From Chromatiales bacterium (GTDB taxonomy: Bacteria; Pseudomonadota; Gammaproteobacteria; Steroidobacterales; GCA-2729495): 64,000 nt of DNA. This document shows positions 35,912-47,966 of the stretch, piece after piece. The stretch lies in NCBI GenBank assembly GCA_016789885.1, contig JAEUPZ010000025.1, forward strand, positions 50,624 to 114,623, read 5' to 3'. The notes beneath the pieces are model-generated. The model saw nothing but the letters and a program-made list of their open reading frames with translations. It was not told where the DNA came from and did not search any database. The position numbers and the translations under genes are program-made. Positions within the stretch are counted from its first letter, which is position 1. Each line of letters opens with the position of its first letter.

Positions 35912-36147
35912 CGGGACCATCTCCGGATCTCGGGCGGCACCGCCCACCGGCGCCACGGCCGGGGCATGATCCGCCGGGGTCCGGCCCCGGCGCAATCCGG
36001 CCCGGCGCCGCCCGGCCACGCCGGGTCAACCGGGCAGCAGCGTCCCGGGCGGCCCGGCACCCGTTTCGGCTATCATGCGCACCCCGGCGCAGCCGCACCG
36101 GCCCCCCCCAACGACGCGAATACCCCGCGAATACCCTGCGTATATCC

Positions 36148-38073
<1,926 letters not shown>

Positions 38074-38257
38074 TCACCGCACGACAGACGCGCGGCAAAG
38101 TCACCGGGCACTGGCGCGGCTCGCGCGCCCGGCCTGCCTGTCCGGCCGGCCCATCCCCGTCACCACAGGACCCGCGACGCGCCGGCCTGCACGGCCGGGC
38201 CCGGCCCCGGCCCCTGCGCGGGCCTGCGGGCGACCGCTGCCGGCCTACTTCGCCGGC

Positions 38258-39055
38258 CTACTTCGGATCAGCGCCTTCCCATGGCCGCTCCAGGCCCGGG
38301 TCCACCGCCGCCAGGGTCTTGCCGATGGTGCGGTCGTCATACAGCACGCCCAGCACCAGGCGGGCCAGGTCCGGCCGCTTGATGAAGCCCATGGTCGAAG
38401 GATCCTCGCTCACGAGCCCCCGCCCCGTTGGCACCACGCCGGGCGGCAGCCCGCCCGGACGGATGATGGTGTAACCGAGGCCGCTCGCCCGCAGGTGCTC
38501 CTCGGCCGCCGTCTTCTGGGGCAGGATCTTCGAGAGCGCGAGACGCGAGATCAGCGGGGCCGCGTCGCGGCTGTCGCCGGCGCCGACAGTGCTGATCAGG
38601 ATGACCCGCTGCACGCCGGCGGCCACGGCGGCATCCGTGACGTTGATGTTGCCCTGCCGGTCGAGCTCCGCCTCGGACATGCCGGCGATCGTGGCGATGG
38701 CCGCGTCGAAGGTGCCGGCCTGGAAGGCCGCCTGCACGTCCGCAGGGTTCAGCACGTCACCGACCGCAAAGTTCACGCCGAGCGGCTCGAGCTCGCTGCG
38801 GTCGGAACTGGCCCGGACGAAGGCCGTCACCTGGTCACCGTGCGCGCGGAGATCCTTCACGATCTCGGTGCCCAGCTTGCCGGTGGCCCCGAAGACGATC
38901 ACGTTGCGCGAGCCCTCGGCCGGCACGGGCTGCAGGGCGAACTCGCTGTCCGGCAGGTCGGGCTTCAGCGTCAGCAGGACGAAGGCCACGAGGGCCGCCG
39001 CCACCAGCACCACGAGGCCCAGCAGGACGCCCAGGAACTTGAGGACTTTCTTCAT
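38258..39055 (-). CDS. Membrane-anchored NAD(P)-binding protein (atypical SDR/NmrA-like)
   Basis: 265 residues. One transmembrane anchor (LKFLGVLLGLVVLVAAALVAFVLL) precedes a Rossmann domain with VIVFGATGKLGTEIVKDL, FVRASSDRSELEPLGV, VGDVLNPADVQAAF, ILISTVGAGDS and YTIIRPGGLPPG. These are the atypical SDR patterns of NAD(P)H-sensing or reductase proteins. The positive-inside rule suggests the short N-terminus faces the cytoplasm and the domain the periplasm, which is unusual. Confidence 0.75.
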   Translation of the reverse strand: MKKVLKFLGVLLGLVVLVAAALVAFVLLTLKPDLPDSEFALQPVPAEGSRNVIVFGATGKLGTEIVKDLRAHGDQVTAFVRASSDRSELEPLGVNFAVGDVLNPADVQAAFQAGTFDAAIATIAGMSEAELDRQGNINVTDAAVAAGVQRVILISTVGAGDSRDAAPLISRLALSKILPQKTAAEEHLRASGLGYTIIRPGGLPPGVVPTGRGLVSEDPSTMGFIKRPDLARLVLGVLYDDRTIGKTLAAVDPGLERPWEGADPK

Positions 39056-39184
39056 CGATTGACGCTCCCCGGCGCCGTGCCGGTGGCTGGAGTGGGACAT
39101 GCGGCCAGGGCGTACCATTCACGGCCGCCCCGAGGCCGGGAGCATAGGAGCAACGGACTACCTGCCGCCAGTCCGTCGGGCCGG

Positions 39185-39595
39185 TCAGCGTGGCAGGCGC
39201 AGGCGGACGGGACCCTGCGCAACCGAAGGCTCCACGACGTGCCCCTGCTGGGTCATCACGATCGCGCCGGCCGCAACCAGCCGGTTCGCCGCCGCGCGCA
39301 CCGTCGGCATGACGGCGCGCCAGTCGGCACTGCCCAGTCGCGTGGCCAGCAGCCGCGCCGCCTCGCCGGGACAGATGGAGGCATCACGGGCCCGCACCGC
39401 CAGCAGGTCGCGGATGGCCTGTTCCGCCGCCGCATCCACCGGCCCCGGGGGATGGCGGCGGCAGCGGTCCGAGCAGTACTTCACGGACGGCCAGTTGCGC
39501 GCCCAGCGGGGGCGCCAGGTCATGGTGCGCCCGCAGGCCGCGCAGGCCTTCGTCGCGCCCGGGCTGCCCGCGCCCCTGTCAGACCTTCGGCTCAC
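39185..39595 (-). CDS. DUF2256/DUF3253 two-domain protein
   Basis: 136 residues from a GTG. Residues about 14-50 form a zinc-ribbon-like DUF2256 unit (CAACGRTMTWR, YCSDRCRR: four cysteines). Residues about 55-130 are a DUF3253 winged-helix-like domain (IRDLLAVRARDASICPGEAARLL, MPTVRAAANRLVAAGAI). These domains usually occur in separate small genes; here they are joined. Confidence 0.7.
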   Translation of the reverse strand: MSRRSDRGAGSPGATKACAACGRTMTWRPRWARNWPSVKYCSDRCRRHPPGPVDAAAEQAIRDLLAVRARDASICPGEAARLLATRLGSADWRAVMPTVRAAANRLVAAGAIVMTQQGHVVEPSVAQGPVRLRLPR

Positions 39596-39771
39596 CTGAC
39601 GGCCTTCGGGCGGCGCCGCGGGCCGGATCCGTGGTGCGGATGGTGGAAACCCCTGCCTGCCGCCCCGCGGGGCCTGACGGCGGCAGCGGCGCGCTGAATC
39701 CGCCCCCCGTTGCATCGCGAAACACCGGTCGCCCGCCGCTCCGGCCGGGCCATTTCCCGGGGAGTTCGCCT

Positions 39772-40923
39772 GTGTTCATCAATTTCTGGTACGCCGCCGA
39801 GTGGAGCCACAACCTCACCGACACGCCAAAGCGCGTGCGGATGCTCGGCCACGACTTCGTGCTGTTCCGTGACTCGCAGGGCAAGGCCCACGCACTGAGC
39901 GACACCTGCATCCACCGGGGCGCCTCGCTCGCCGGCGGCCAGGTGCGCGGCGACAGCGTGCAGTGTCCGTACCACGGCTGGCGCTTCGGCGGCGACGGGC
40001 GCTGCACCCGCATCCCGTCCCTCGGCCCCGGCAACTACGACAAGGCCCCGGCCCGCGGCCGGGTCGACTCGTATCCCGTCGAGGAGCGCTACGGCCTCAT
40101 CCACGTCTTCCTCGGCGACCTGCCCGAGGCCGAGCGGCCGCCCATCATGGCGATCCCCGAGTACGGCACCGCTGGCTGGCGCCCGACGACCATGGACTAC
40201 GCCTGGGAGTCGAACTACGAGCGCAACATCGAGAACGGCCTCGACCCGGCCCACAACGAGTTCGTGCACCCCACCCACGGCTACGCCGGCGAGCGCGACG
40301 ACTACGCGGTGAAGGAGCCGGCCATCACCGGTGACGACTGGGGCGCGCGCTTCATGCTCACGTTCCAGTCCCCGCCGCTCAAGAATCCCGTCATGCGCAT
40401 GATCCGCAACTACGACGGCGACCTGGAGGCCGGCACGGGACACGTGGGCCCGAACAACATGTACACCTACATCCACCTGACGCCGACCCGGTGGATCCAC
40501 CAGTACATCTTCGAGACGCCCATCGACGAGCAGCACACGAAGATCTTCCTGGTCTGCATGCGCAATACGCTGCTGCCGAAGTGGGTCGACAAGGTCATCA
40601 ACAAGCGCAACCTGGCCATCGCCGAGCAGGACCGCGTGGTCATCGAGCGGCTGAAGCCGGTGAAGACGCCGCCGGTCCGGACCCGCGAACTGCTGATGCC
40701 GGCCGACCGCATGATCGGCCTCTACCGCGACAAGCTCGACGAGTGGGAGGCGAAGGGCTGGCGCATCGACACGGCGACGCTCGCCAGCGCCACGGCCGCC
40801 GGGGACCGCGTCTTCGCCATCCCCTCGCCGGGACGGCGGGAACACAAGGCCTGGGTCCTGGAGTCGGTCCCTCTCAAGGCCGGCGCTGACGCCGACACGC
40901 CCCGCCTGCGCGCTGCCAGCTGA
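39772..40923 (+). CDS. Rieske non-haem iron oxygenase (alpha-subunit type)
   Basis: 383 residues. The N-terminal Rieske centre has CIHRG and CPYHGWRF as [2Fe-2S] ligands; the catalytic domain shows NIENGLDPAHNEFVHPTHG, the Asp/His/His mononuclear iron site with its bridging Asp. The GTG start follows GGGGAG. Such enzymes hydroxylate or demethylate aromatic or sterol-like substrates and need an electron-supplying reductase, which is not adjacent. The following gene encodes a second Rieske protein 25 bp away. Confidence 0.88.
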   Translation: MFINFWYAAEWSHNLTDTPKRVRMLGHDFVLFRDSQGKAHALSDTCIHRGASLAGGQVRGDSVQCPYHGWRFGGDGRCTRIPSLGPGNYDKAPARGRVDSYPVEERYGLIHVFLGDLPEAERPPIMAIPEYGTAGWRPTTMDYAWESNYERNIENGLDPAHNEFVHPTHGYAGERDDYAVKEPAITGDDWGARFMLTFQSPPLKNPVMRMIRNYDGDLEAGTGHVGPNNMYTYIHLTPTRWIHQYIFETPIDEQHTKIFLVCMRNTLLPKWVDKVINKRNLAIAEQDRVVIERLKPVKTPPVRTRELLMPADRMIGLYRDKLDEWEAKGWRIDTATLASATAAGDRVFAIPSPGRREHKAWVLESVPLKAGADADTPRLRAAS

Positions 40924-40948
40924 AGCGGCCGTCGGCTAGGATGCGGGC

Positions 40949-41917
40949 ATGTTCGACCTCTGCCCGCGCCAGTGGACCCCGGCGCTGCCGCTGACCGAGC
41001 TGCGCCCGGGGCTGACGGCCTTCGAGGCCGCCGGCGAGCGGCTCGTCGCCTTCCGCGAGCCGGGTGGTCCGTACCGCGTGCTGCTCGACCGCTGCCCGCA
41101 CCGGCAGGCGGCGCTGTCGCTGGGCGAGCTCACGCCCGAGGGGCACGTGCAGTGCCGCTACCACGGCTGGCGCTTCGACGGAGCTGGCGCCTGCCAGCGC
41201 GTGCCGCTCAACGACCTGACGCCGGCGGCGCTGGCGCGCATCCGCGTGCCGTCGGTGCCGGCCCGGGCCCTGGCGGGTGCGCTCTGGATCTACACCGCCA
41301 CCGACGTGGCCGACCCGCCGGATCCCCAGCTGCCCGCCTCCCTGGAGGGTGACCCGGAGCGCTTCGGAACGTACTCGCAGCACTGGCGGGCCCACTGGAC
41401 CCGGGCCGTCGAGAACTTCATCGACTTCGCCCACCCCTCGTACCTCCACCGCGACACCATCGGCGCATACACGCACCACTACGCCGAGGGCGGCGCGGTG
41501 GCCACCTGCGAGGTCGAGGCCACCCCATGGGGCTTCCGCACGCTCAATTACTTCGGCAGCCGGCGGCAGGGCTTCCGCGTCGACTGGTACCGGCCGAACC
41601 TGTCGGTGCTCCACTTCGGCGCCGGCAACGAAGGCAAGCTGCATGTCTTCTCTATCCCTCTGAACGCCACGCAGACGCGGGTCATGACCGTGCGCCGGCT
41701 GCCCCCCGGCTACGACGCGGCGGCCTGGACGGCCCAGCGGGCCGCCGTGGACAACACGATCCTCGACGAGGACCGCTTCATCGTCGAATCGCAGCCCGGC
41801 GCCGTGAACGAGGACGAGATCTCCGTGGCCACCGACGCGCCCTGCGTCACCTTCCGGCGCTGGTGGCGCGAGCTGCTGCGCGACCAGCCATCGGCCACGC
41901 CGGCCGCGCCGGCCTGA
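40949..41917 (+). CDS. Second Rieske [2Fe-2S] oxygenase
   Basis: 322 residues, shorter than the neighbour. Rieske ligands lie in RCPHRQAALSLGEL and CRYHGWRFDG; the catalytic iron site is NFIDFAHPSYLH. Both metal centres appear intact. Probably co-expressed with the first oxygenase gene; whether they act on one pathway or as alternative oxygenases is unknown. Confidence 0.85.
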   Translation: MFDLCPRQWTPALPLTELRPGLTAFEAAGERLVAFREPGGPYRVLLDRCPHRQAALSLGELTPEGHVQCRYHGWRFDGAGACQRVPLNDLTPAALARIRVPSVPARALAGALWIYTATDVADPPDPQLPASLEGDPERFGTYSQHWRAHWTRAVENFIDFAHPSYLHRDTIGAYTHHYAEGGAVATCEVEATPWGFRTLNYFGSRRQGFRVDWYRPNLSVLHFGAGNEGKLHVFSIPLNATQTRVMTVRRLPPGYDAAAWTAQRAAVDNTILDEDRFIVESQPGAVNEDEISVATDAPCVTFRRWWRELLRDQPSATPAAPA

Positions 41918-41991
41918 GCGCGGAAACCGCGGGCGTTGCTGCTGCGAATGCACTACCCTGAAGCCCTCGGGCCTGCCCGACCAGCGAGCCA

Positions 41992-42660
41992 ATGCCTGCA
42001 CCGACCGCCAGCTTCGACATCCAGCAGTGCGTGACCGGGATCCTGGCCGCGGCCGTGGATTACCGGCTGGCCGACTACAACGGGCTGCTGGCCGGGGCCT
42101 TCGAGGCGCTCGATCCCGCGACCCTCGTCCGTGACGTCTGCGGGCCAGTCCTGCGCGAGGCCGGCAACCGCTGGCACCGCGGCGAGCTCGCCATCGTCCA
42201 GGAGCACCTGCTGTCCGCCGCCATCAAGCGCCGGCTGGGCCAGCTGCTCGAGACCGCGAACCTCCGCGCCTCAGGTCCCGCCATCGCCTTCGCCACCCTG
42301 AGCGGCGAGCGCCACGAGATGGGCAGCCTGATGCTCGCCGTGATCGCCGCGAGCCGCGGCATCCCGGCCATCGACCTGGGGCCCGACCTGCCGGTGGCCG
42401 AGGTCGGCCGGTTCTGCCGGCACGTGCCGGTGGCGGCCGTGGCCATCAGCCTGGTGACCAACCCCGACGTCATCGACGCCGCCCGCCAGCTCATCGAGCT
42501 GCGCCGGCTGGTGCCGGCCGACGTGCCCCTGTGGCTCGGCGGCCAGGCCGCCGCGCTGCTGGGACCGGGCCAGCTGCCGGCCAATACGTTCCACGTCCGT
42601 GACCTGGCGGACTTCGACGCCCGGCTCACGGACCTCGCCTCGCGGAGATCCCCAGCATGA
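41992..42660 (+). CDS. Cobalamin-binding domain protein without HTH
   Basis: 222 residues. Helical B12-binding cap (ILAAAVDYRLADYNGLLAGAF, WHRGELAIVQEHLLSAAI) followed by the Rossmann-like B12 domain: ERHEMGSLM (the ExHxxG form with the cobalt-ligating His), VAISLVTNPDV and LWLGGQAAALLG, matching the DxHxxG-SxL-GG scheme. CarH-type photoreceptors use the same fold but carry an N-terminal MerR DNA-binding domain, which is missing here. Its stop overlaps the MacA-like gene start (ATGA), so it is translationally coupled to an exporter. Confidence 0.8.
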   Translation: MPAPTASFDIQQCVTGILAAAVDYRLADYNGLLAGAFEALDPATLVRDVCGPVLREAGNRWHRGELAIVQEHLLSAAIKRRLGQLLETANLRASGPAIAFATLSGERHEMGSLMLAVIAASRGIPAIDLGPDLPVAEVGRFCRHVPVAAVAISLVTNPDVIDAARQLIELRRLVPADVPLWLGGQAAALLGPGQLPANTFHVRDLADFDARLTDLASRRSPA

Positions 42661-43790
42661 CGAAGAACACCCAGCGCCGCCTCGCCTGGGGCGCCGCCGG
42701 CCTCGCCGTGGCCGGCGGCCTCTTCTTCTTCCTGAACCGGCCGCGGCCGGTGGCCCTGGTCCAGCCGGTGACCCGCGACGTGGTCGAGGTCGTCGTCGCC
42801 AGCGGCAAGCTGCGCGCCGTGCGCCAGAGCCAGGTGGGCGCCGAGATCGCGGGCGTCGTCGATACGCTGGCCGTGAGCGAGGGCGACACGGTCAAACAGG
42901 GCCAGGTGCTCGGCCGCCTGCGGCTCGGCGAGACGGACGCGCGCCTCGCCGGCGCCCAGGCAGCGCTGCGTGCCGCCGAAACCACCCTTCAAGGCGAAGA
43001 AAGCCAGCTCGTGAACGCCCGGCAGGAGACCCGGCGCCTGCGGGAGCTCGCCGATCGCAAGCTCGTGCCGGCCAAGGAGCTCACCGACGCCGAGGCCGCC
43101 GAGCGTTTCCAGGTGTCCAAGACCGAGTCGGCCCGGGCGCGGCTGCAGGAGGCCCGCGCCGAGCTGCAGCAGGTGCTGCCGGAGTTCGGCAAGCGCGAGG
43201 TCCGGGCGCCCTTCGACGGCGTGGTGATCCAGCGGCTCGTCGAGCCGGGGCAGGCCGTGACGAGCTCCACCGGCTGGTTTGCCGTGGCCGAGATGTCGCT
43301 GACGGAGATTTACGTCGAGACCGACGAGAACAACCTCGGCAGGCTGCGCGTCGGGCAGACGGCCATCGCCGTCGCCCCGGCCTTCCCCGACCAGCCCTTC
43401 GCGGCGCGCCTCACGCAGGTGGGCCCCAACGTCGACAGCGACCGCGGCGTCGTCGGGCTGCGCCTCGTGGCAGAGGAACTGCCGCCGTTCATCCTGCCGA
43501 ACATGACCGTCGACGTGAACATCGAGGTCCGGCGCACCAACGGTGGCACCGCCCTGCCGGCCAGCGCCGTCGCGACCCAGGGCCCGCCGTCCGTCATGGC
43601 GGTGGTCGACGGCCGCACCGTGCGCCAGCCCGTGAAGGTGGTCGGCCGCAACCCCGAGTGGGTCGCCGTCGAAGGCCTGGCCGCCGACGCCACGGTGCTG
43701 CGCGTGATCGCCGGCGCCCGCGAGGGCCAGCGCGTGCGCCCGGCCCCCGCGGGCGCGGGCCGGCCCGGCGGTCCGCCGGGCCGCGGCTGA
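42657..43790 (+). CDS. MacA/HlyD-type periplasmic adaptor subunit
   Basis: 377 residues. N-terminal anchor (AAGLAVAGGLFFFLNRPRP), then barrel-sandwich (lipoyl) halves around a coiled-coil hairpin (AAETTLQGEESQLVNARQ...), and a beta-barrel with VRAPFDGVVIQRLVEPGQAV. Forms the periplasmic link of a tripartite exporter. First structural gene of the adaptor-permease-ATPase set. Confidence 0.87.
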   Translation: MTKNTQRRLAWGAAGLAVAGGLFFFLNRPRPVALVQPVTRDVVEVVVASGKLRAVRQSQVGAEIAGVVDTLAVSEGDTVKQGQVLGRLRLGETDARLAGAQAALRAAETTLQGEESQLVNARQETRRLRELADRKLVPAKELTDAEAAERFQVSKTESARARLQEARAELQQVLPEFGKREVRAPFDGVVIQRLVEPGQAVTSSTGWFAVAEMSLTEIYVETDENNLGRLRVGQTAIAVAPAFPDQPFAARLTQVGPNVDSDRGVVGLRLVAEELPPFILPNMTVDVNIEVRRTNGGTALPASAVATQGPPSVMAVVDGRTVRQPVKVVGRNPEWVAVEGLAADATVLRVIAGAREGQRVRPAPAGAGRPGGPPGRG

Positions 43791-43803
43791 GGCGGCACAG
43801 GCC

Positions 43804-45054
43804 GTGAAGCTCAGCTACTTCACGCTGTCGGTGGCGCTGCGCCACCTGCGCTACGGCGTCGGCCAGTCGCTGCTGACCATCGGCGTCGTCGCCATCAGCG
43901 TGCTGCTGATCGTGTACCTGCGCACCACCATCGGCGGCTCCCAGGTGCGCATCGTGCAGAACGTCGCCGGCGCCATCCCGCACATCATCGTCGAGCCCGC
44001 CGAGCGCACACCCATCGGGGCCTGGAACCTGCCGGGCAACGCGCCGGACACGCTCTTCGTCGGCGAGGCCAGCAGCCTGCCGCGCGCCCAGGACAAGATC
44101 GAGGACTGGAAGCAGTGGGTCGAGGCCTTCGGGAAGGACCCGCAGTTCACCGTCGTCTCGCCGGTGGTCGCCGGGAACGTCTTCCTGTTCCGCGGGGCGC
44201 GCCGCCAGGCCGTGCGCATGGCCGCCGTCGTGCCGGAGATCCACGACGCCATCGTCGACATCGAGGTGGACCTGCTCGAGGGCAACTTCAAGCGGCTGCC
44301 CCCGGGCGAGGTGGCCATCGGCTTCAAGCTGGCGCGCAAGTTCGGCATCCGGCTGCGGGACAAGCTGCGGCTGGTGGGACCCGGCGACCGCACGCTGACG
44401 GTCACGGTGGGCGGCATCTACTCCACCGGTGCGGGCGCCCTGGATGACGACCAGCTGTTCCTCAACCTGCGCGACGGCCAGTCGCTGCTCGAGCTCGGCA
44501 GCGCCATCAGCCTGATCGGCCTGCGCATCGACGACCTGTTCCAGGCCGAGGCCGTGGCCACGGCCCTCCGCAGCCGGGTGCCCTTCAAGGTGCGCTCGTG
44601 GATCACCGACAACCCGAGCGTCTTCTTCACCATCGACTCCCAGAACCAGACCATCAACCTGGTGCTGATCTCGACGATCATCGCCGCGGGCTTCGGCATC
44701 GCCAGCGTGCTGATCCTGTCGGTCACGACCAAGTTCCGCGAGATCGGCATCCTCAAGGCCATGGGCGCCACGCCGCCCGAGATCCAGACGATCTTCGTCA
44801 TCGAGGGCTTCCTGCTGGCCGTGGTGGGCTGCCTGGTCGGCATCCCGGCGGGGATAGCGCTGCTGAAGGCGCTCGCCAGCATCCGCGTGCCGGGACCCGA
44901 CGGCCGGATCCGGGAACTGTTCCTGATCGAGATCGACCCGGGGCTGCTGGCCTTCGCGGCCGGCGTCGCCATCACGGTGGGCGTCATTGCGGCCTTCTTC
45001 CCGGCGCGGCGCGCCGCGAAGATCGATCCGATGTCGGTCATCCGGGGCAGCTGA
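43804..45054 (+). CDS. MacB/LolCE-type ABC permease (FtsX-like)
   Basis: 416 residues. One N-terminal helix (SLLTIGVVAISVLLIVYL), a large periplasmic core (about 45-270), and three C-terminal helices including the FtsX pattern FREIGILKAMGATPPEIQTIFVIEGFLLAVVG. The GTG start lies 13 bp after the adaptor gene. Works with the following ATPase gene. Confidence 0.87.
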   Translation: MKLSYFTLSVALRHLRYGVGQSLLTIGVVAISVLLIVYLRTTIGGSQVRIVQNVAGAIPHIIVEPAERTPIGAWNLPGNAPDTLFVGEASSLPRAQDKIEDWKQWVEAFGKDPQFTVVSPVVAGNVFLFRGARRQAVRMAAVVPEIHDAIVDIEVDLLEGNFKRLPPGEVAIGFKLARKFGIRLRDKLRLVGPGDRTLTVTVGGIYSTGAGALDDDQLFLNLRDGQSLLELGSAISLIGLRIDDLFQAEAVATALRSRVPFKVRSWITDNPSVFFTIDSQNQTINLVLISTIIAAGFGIASVLILSVTTKFREIGILKAMGATPPEIQTIFVIEGFLLAVVGCLVGIPAGIALLKALASIRVPGPDGRIRELFLIEIDPGLLAFAAGVAITVGVIAAFFPARRAAKIDPMSVIRGS

Positions 45055-45056
45055 CC

Positions 45057-45782
<726 letters not shown>

Positions 45783-45943
45783 GGGCCCCGGCGGGCCGGC
45801 CAGTCCCGGCCCGAATGTGGCATTTTGGCAACGAAAGGCCCGGTTTTGGCCAAATCCCGGGGCTGCCGGCCTGTTTTGTAAAGACAACACCCGATTTAGC
45901 GTGTACTCTCCGCCGCGACCGTTGCCCCGCGGGCGGCGGTCAA

Positions 45944-45959
45944 CACTGTGCGCACAGTG
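45944..45959. promoter_or_regulatory. Perfect 16-bp palindrome in the leader of the outer-membrane barrel gene
   Basis: CACTGTGC followed by GCACAGTG, self-complementary throughout, 45 bp before the start at 46004 and inside a probable 5' leader. It could be an operator or a short hairpin. A convincing -35/-10 pair was not found; TGTACT at 45902 is a possible -10. Confidence 0.3.
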
Positions 45960-46003
45960 ACCAGTGTCGCGACAAACCGCGTTTACATGGAGAGTGAATT
46001 TTT

Positions 46004-46717
46004 ATGAAGACCAAGGGGATTGCACTTCTTTCGGCCAGCGCCCTGCTGGCGCCGGCTTTCGCCACGGCAGCCACGCCCGCCGGCAATATGGCCTGGACGT
46101 TCCTCGAGGCCGGGTATGTTCCGACGATCGGTACTGACGATACCGATGTTGACGCCGGGCAGATCACGGGCAGCATCGGCTTCCTCGGCATGGGCCACGC
46201 ACAGGTCGAGTACACCAACGGCACCGTAGACGGTAATGACACGACTTTCGACGCGGGAAGCAGTGTCGACTTCGACGGCTATCGCCTGGTGGTCGGCGCA
46301 CACAACCAGCTCACCGAGAACACCCAGCTGATCGGTGACCTGACCTACTTCGACTACTCGTACGACGGCGGCGAAGGCAGCGACACCGGTGACGTCGACG
46401 CCGACGGCTTCGGCATCGGCCTGGGCCTCCGCCACAATATCGGCAGCCGGGCCGAGGTCTCGGCTGAGGTGTGGTACCTGGACGGCGAGATTGACGCCGA
46501 TTTCGGCGGCAAGTCCGACGTCAATGACACCATCTTCGAACTGCGAGCCCGCTACAACTGGACACAGAATCTGTCCACCGGCATCACCGCCTTCCTGGGG
46601 GGCAGCTTCTTCGGTAACGCCAGGGCCTTCAGTGACGATGGCCTCGGCAGCGACAACCTGCTCCGCGCCGACATCCGCTGGGCCTTCGGCAACAGCAACT
46701 TCTCCGACCTGAAGTAA
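46004..46717 (+). CDS. Outer-membrane beta-barrel protein
   Basis: 237 residues. Signal peptide (MKTKGIALLSASALLAPAFATAA), then alternating hydrophobic strands with aromatic girdles (WTFLEAGYVPTIG, FDGYRLVVGAHNQL, LIGDLTYFDYSYDGG), an OmpA-like eight-stranded barrel of the Gram-negative porin-family type. It is very Asp-rich. Composition is less GC-biased than its neighbours and codon use looks highly expressed. Preceded by GGAGAG with about 9-bp spacing and followed by a strong terminator, so it is a single-gene transcript. Confidence 0.8.
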   Translation: MKTKGIALLSASALLAPAFATAATPAGNMAWTFLEAGYVPTIGTDDTDVDAGQITGSIGFLGMGHAQVEYTNGTVDGNDTTFDAGSSVDFDGYRLVVGAHNQLTENTQLIGDLTYFDYSYDGGEGSDTGDVDADGFGIGLGLRHNIGSRAEVSAEVWYLDGEIDADFGGKSDVNDTIFELRARYNWTQNLSTGITAFLGGSFFGNARAFSDDGLGSDNLLRADIRWAFGNSNFSDLK

Positions 46718-46739
46718 GCTGTCAGCGCTACGTGCCTGC

Positions 46740-46773
46740 AAAACGCCCCGCCTCGTGCGGGGCGTTTTCTTTT
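46740..46773 (+). terminator. Rho-independent terminator after the outer-membrane barrel gene
   Basis: A perfect 12-bp stem (AAAACGCCCCGC at 46740-46751 with its complement at 46757-46768), a 5-base loop, and a following CTTTT run, 23 bp after the stop codon. The A-run on the left allows bidirectional function. Confidence 0.9.
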
Positions 46774-46844
46774 CGCGCTGGCCACATCGATAATCCCGGC
46801 CGTGGCCCGCAGGGACGCGGCCGACGCCGGGGGACCCAGCAAAC

Positions 46845-47966
46845 GTGACGCTTGCATGCCGCTCCCGCTGCCTGCCCGCGGGCCTGCTGGGACTCTTGCT
46901 GGCCCTGACCACGGGGTGCCTCTCCATCCCGGCCGCCGTCCGTGAGGAGGCGCGCCCGGCCCCGCCGCCCGCCCCCAACCACTTCCGCGGCCCGGCCGCG
47001 GATTCGCTGCCGGCGACGGCCGACACCTTCCTGCCGGCAAGCCCGGCGCCCATCGCCCCGGGCTCCGGCCGCTGGCCGCCCCCCCGGGACGGCCTGCTGC
47101 GCCGGGCCGAAGTGCCGGCCGATGTCGCCTGGCCCCCGCCGCTGGTGCCCCGCCACGGCCAGGTGGTCGCCAGCGAGCAGGGCTCGGCCCAGGGCCTGCT
47201 GCTGTCGCTCTTCTCGGCGGAGCCGCACCTATTCGTGCACACGGGCCTCGTGGCCCACGAGGCCGGCGAGGTCGTGGTCTACGAGACCCAGGGCGTGCTG
47301 CGGGCCGAGATCGGCGGCACGCCCGCGAAGCGCATCAGCGGCGGCGTGCGCCGCGTGCCCTGGGACGAGTTCGCGCGGGAGCAGCGTTTCATCGCGGTGT
47401 TCGAGCCGCCGCCGGGGCTCGACGTCGAGCGGGCCGTGGCCTACGCCCGCGACCGCATCGGCGCGCCCTTCGACCCGCTGTTCGATGCCCGGGAAGACGG
47501 GCGGCTGTACTGCACCGAGCTGACGGCCCGGGCGCTGGCCGCCGGCGGCTGGACGGCGCAACCGGTGGAACTCACCACCAATCCGTCCCTGCAGCAGGTC
47601 ATGGGCTGGCTCGGCATCGGCGCAAGCGAGATCTACTCGCCGGGGAGCATCGTCGGCCCCCTTGAGCAGGTGGCGATCTTCAGCCGCCATCACTCGCCGC
47701 CGCAGCTGACGGCCTATTTCGCCGCCAAGCTCGAGCTCTACCGGCGCTTCACCCCGGACCAGCGGCTCGGCAACGTGATCGCCTACTCGCCCGTCCGGGG
47801 GCTGAGCCTGCGCCAGCCCGTGCAGGACTTCCTCGCCGCGGTGAACGCCGCCGCCCCGGACTGGCCCGCCACGGCCGGTCCGGCCGACCCGGAGCTGGCC
47901 CGCCGCGTGCGGCAGCTCGCCAGCACCTACCTGGGGGCTTTCCCGGATGCCGCGGACGGGGCGTAG
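46845..47966 (+). CDS. YiiX/YebB-type permuted NlpC/P60 hydrolase lipoprotein
   Basis: 373 residues. Lipobox LTTGC (cysteine about residue 25), then a Pro-rich linker (about 35-90). The papain-like permuted domain shows GQVVASEQG, HTGLVAHEAGEVVVYETQG (the His-containing strand) and YCTELTARALAAGG, where Cys is the probable nucleophile. Families of this type act on lipids, peptidoglycan or acyl chains. It ends inside the start of the CHASE2 cyclase gene (20-bp overlap), so it is co-expressed with it. Confidence 0.75.
   Translation: MTLACRSRCLPAGLLGLLLALTTGCLSIPAAVREEARPAPPPAPNHFRGPAADSLPATADTFLPASPAPIAPGSGRWPPPRDGLLRRAEVPADVAWPPPLVPRHGQVVASEQGSAQGLLLSLFSAEPHLFVHTGLVAHEAGEVVVYETQGVLRAEIGGTPAKRISGGVRRVPWDEFAREQRFIAVFEPPPGLDVERAVAYARDRIGAPFDPLFDAREDGRLYCTELTARALAAGGWTAQPVELTTNPSLQQVMGWLGIGASEIYSPGSIVGPLEQVAIFSRHHSPPQLTAYFAAKLELYRRFTPDQRLGNVIAYSPVRGLSLRQPVQDFLAAVNAAAPDWPATAGPADPELARRVRQLASTYLGAFPDAADGA

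Noticed and set aside
41992..42660. Considered as a complete CarH/LitR-type light-responsive repressor
   Set aside because: The N-terminal MerR DNA-binding domain is absent and the frame has no room for it upstream of 41992.
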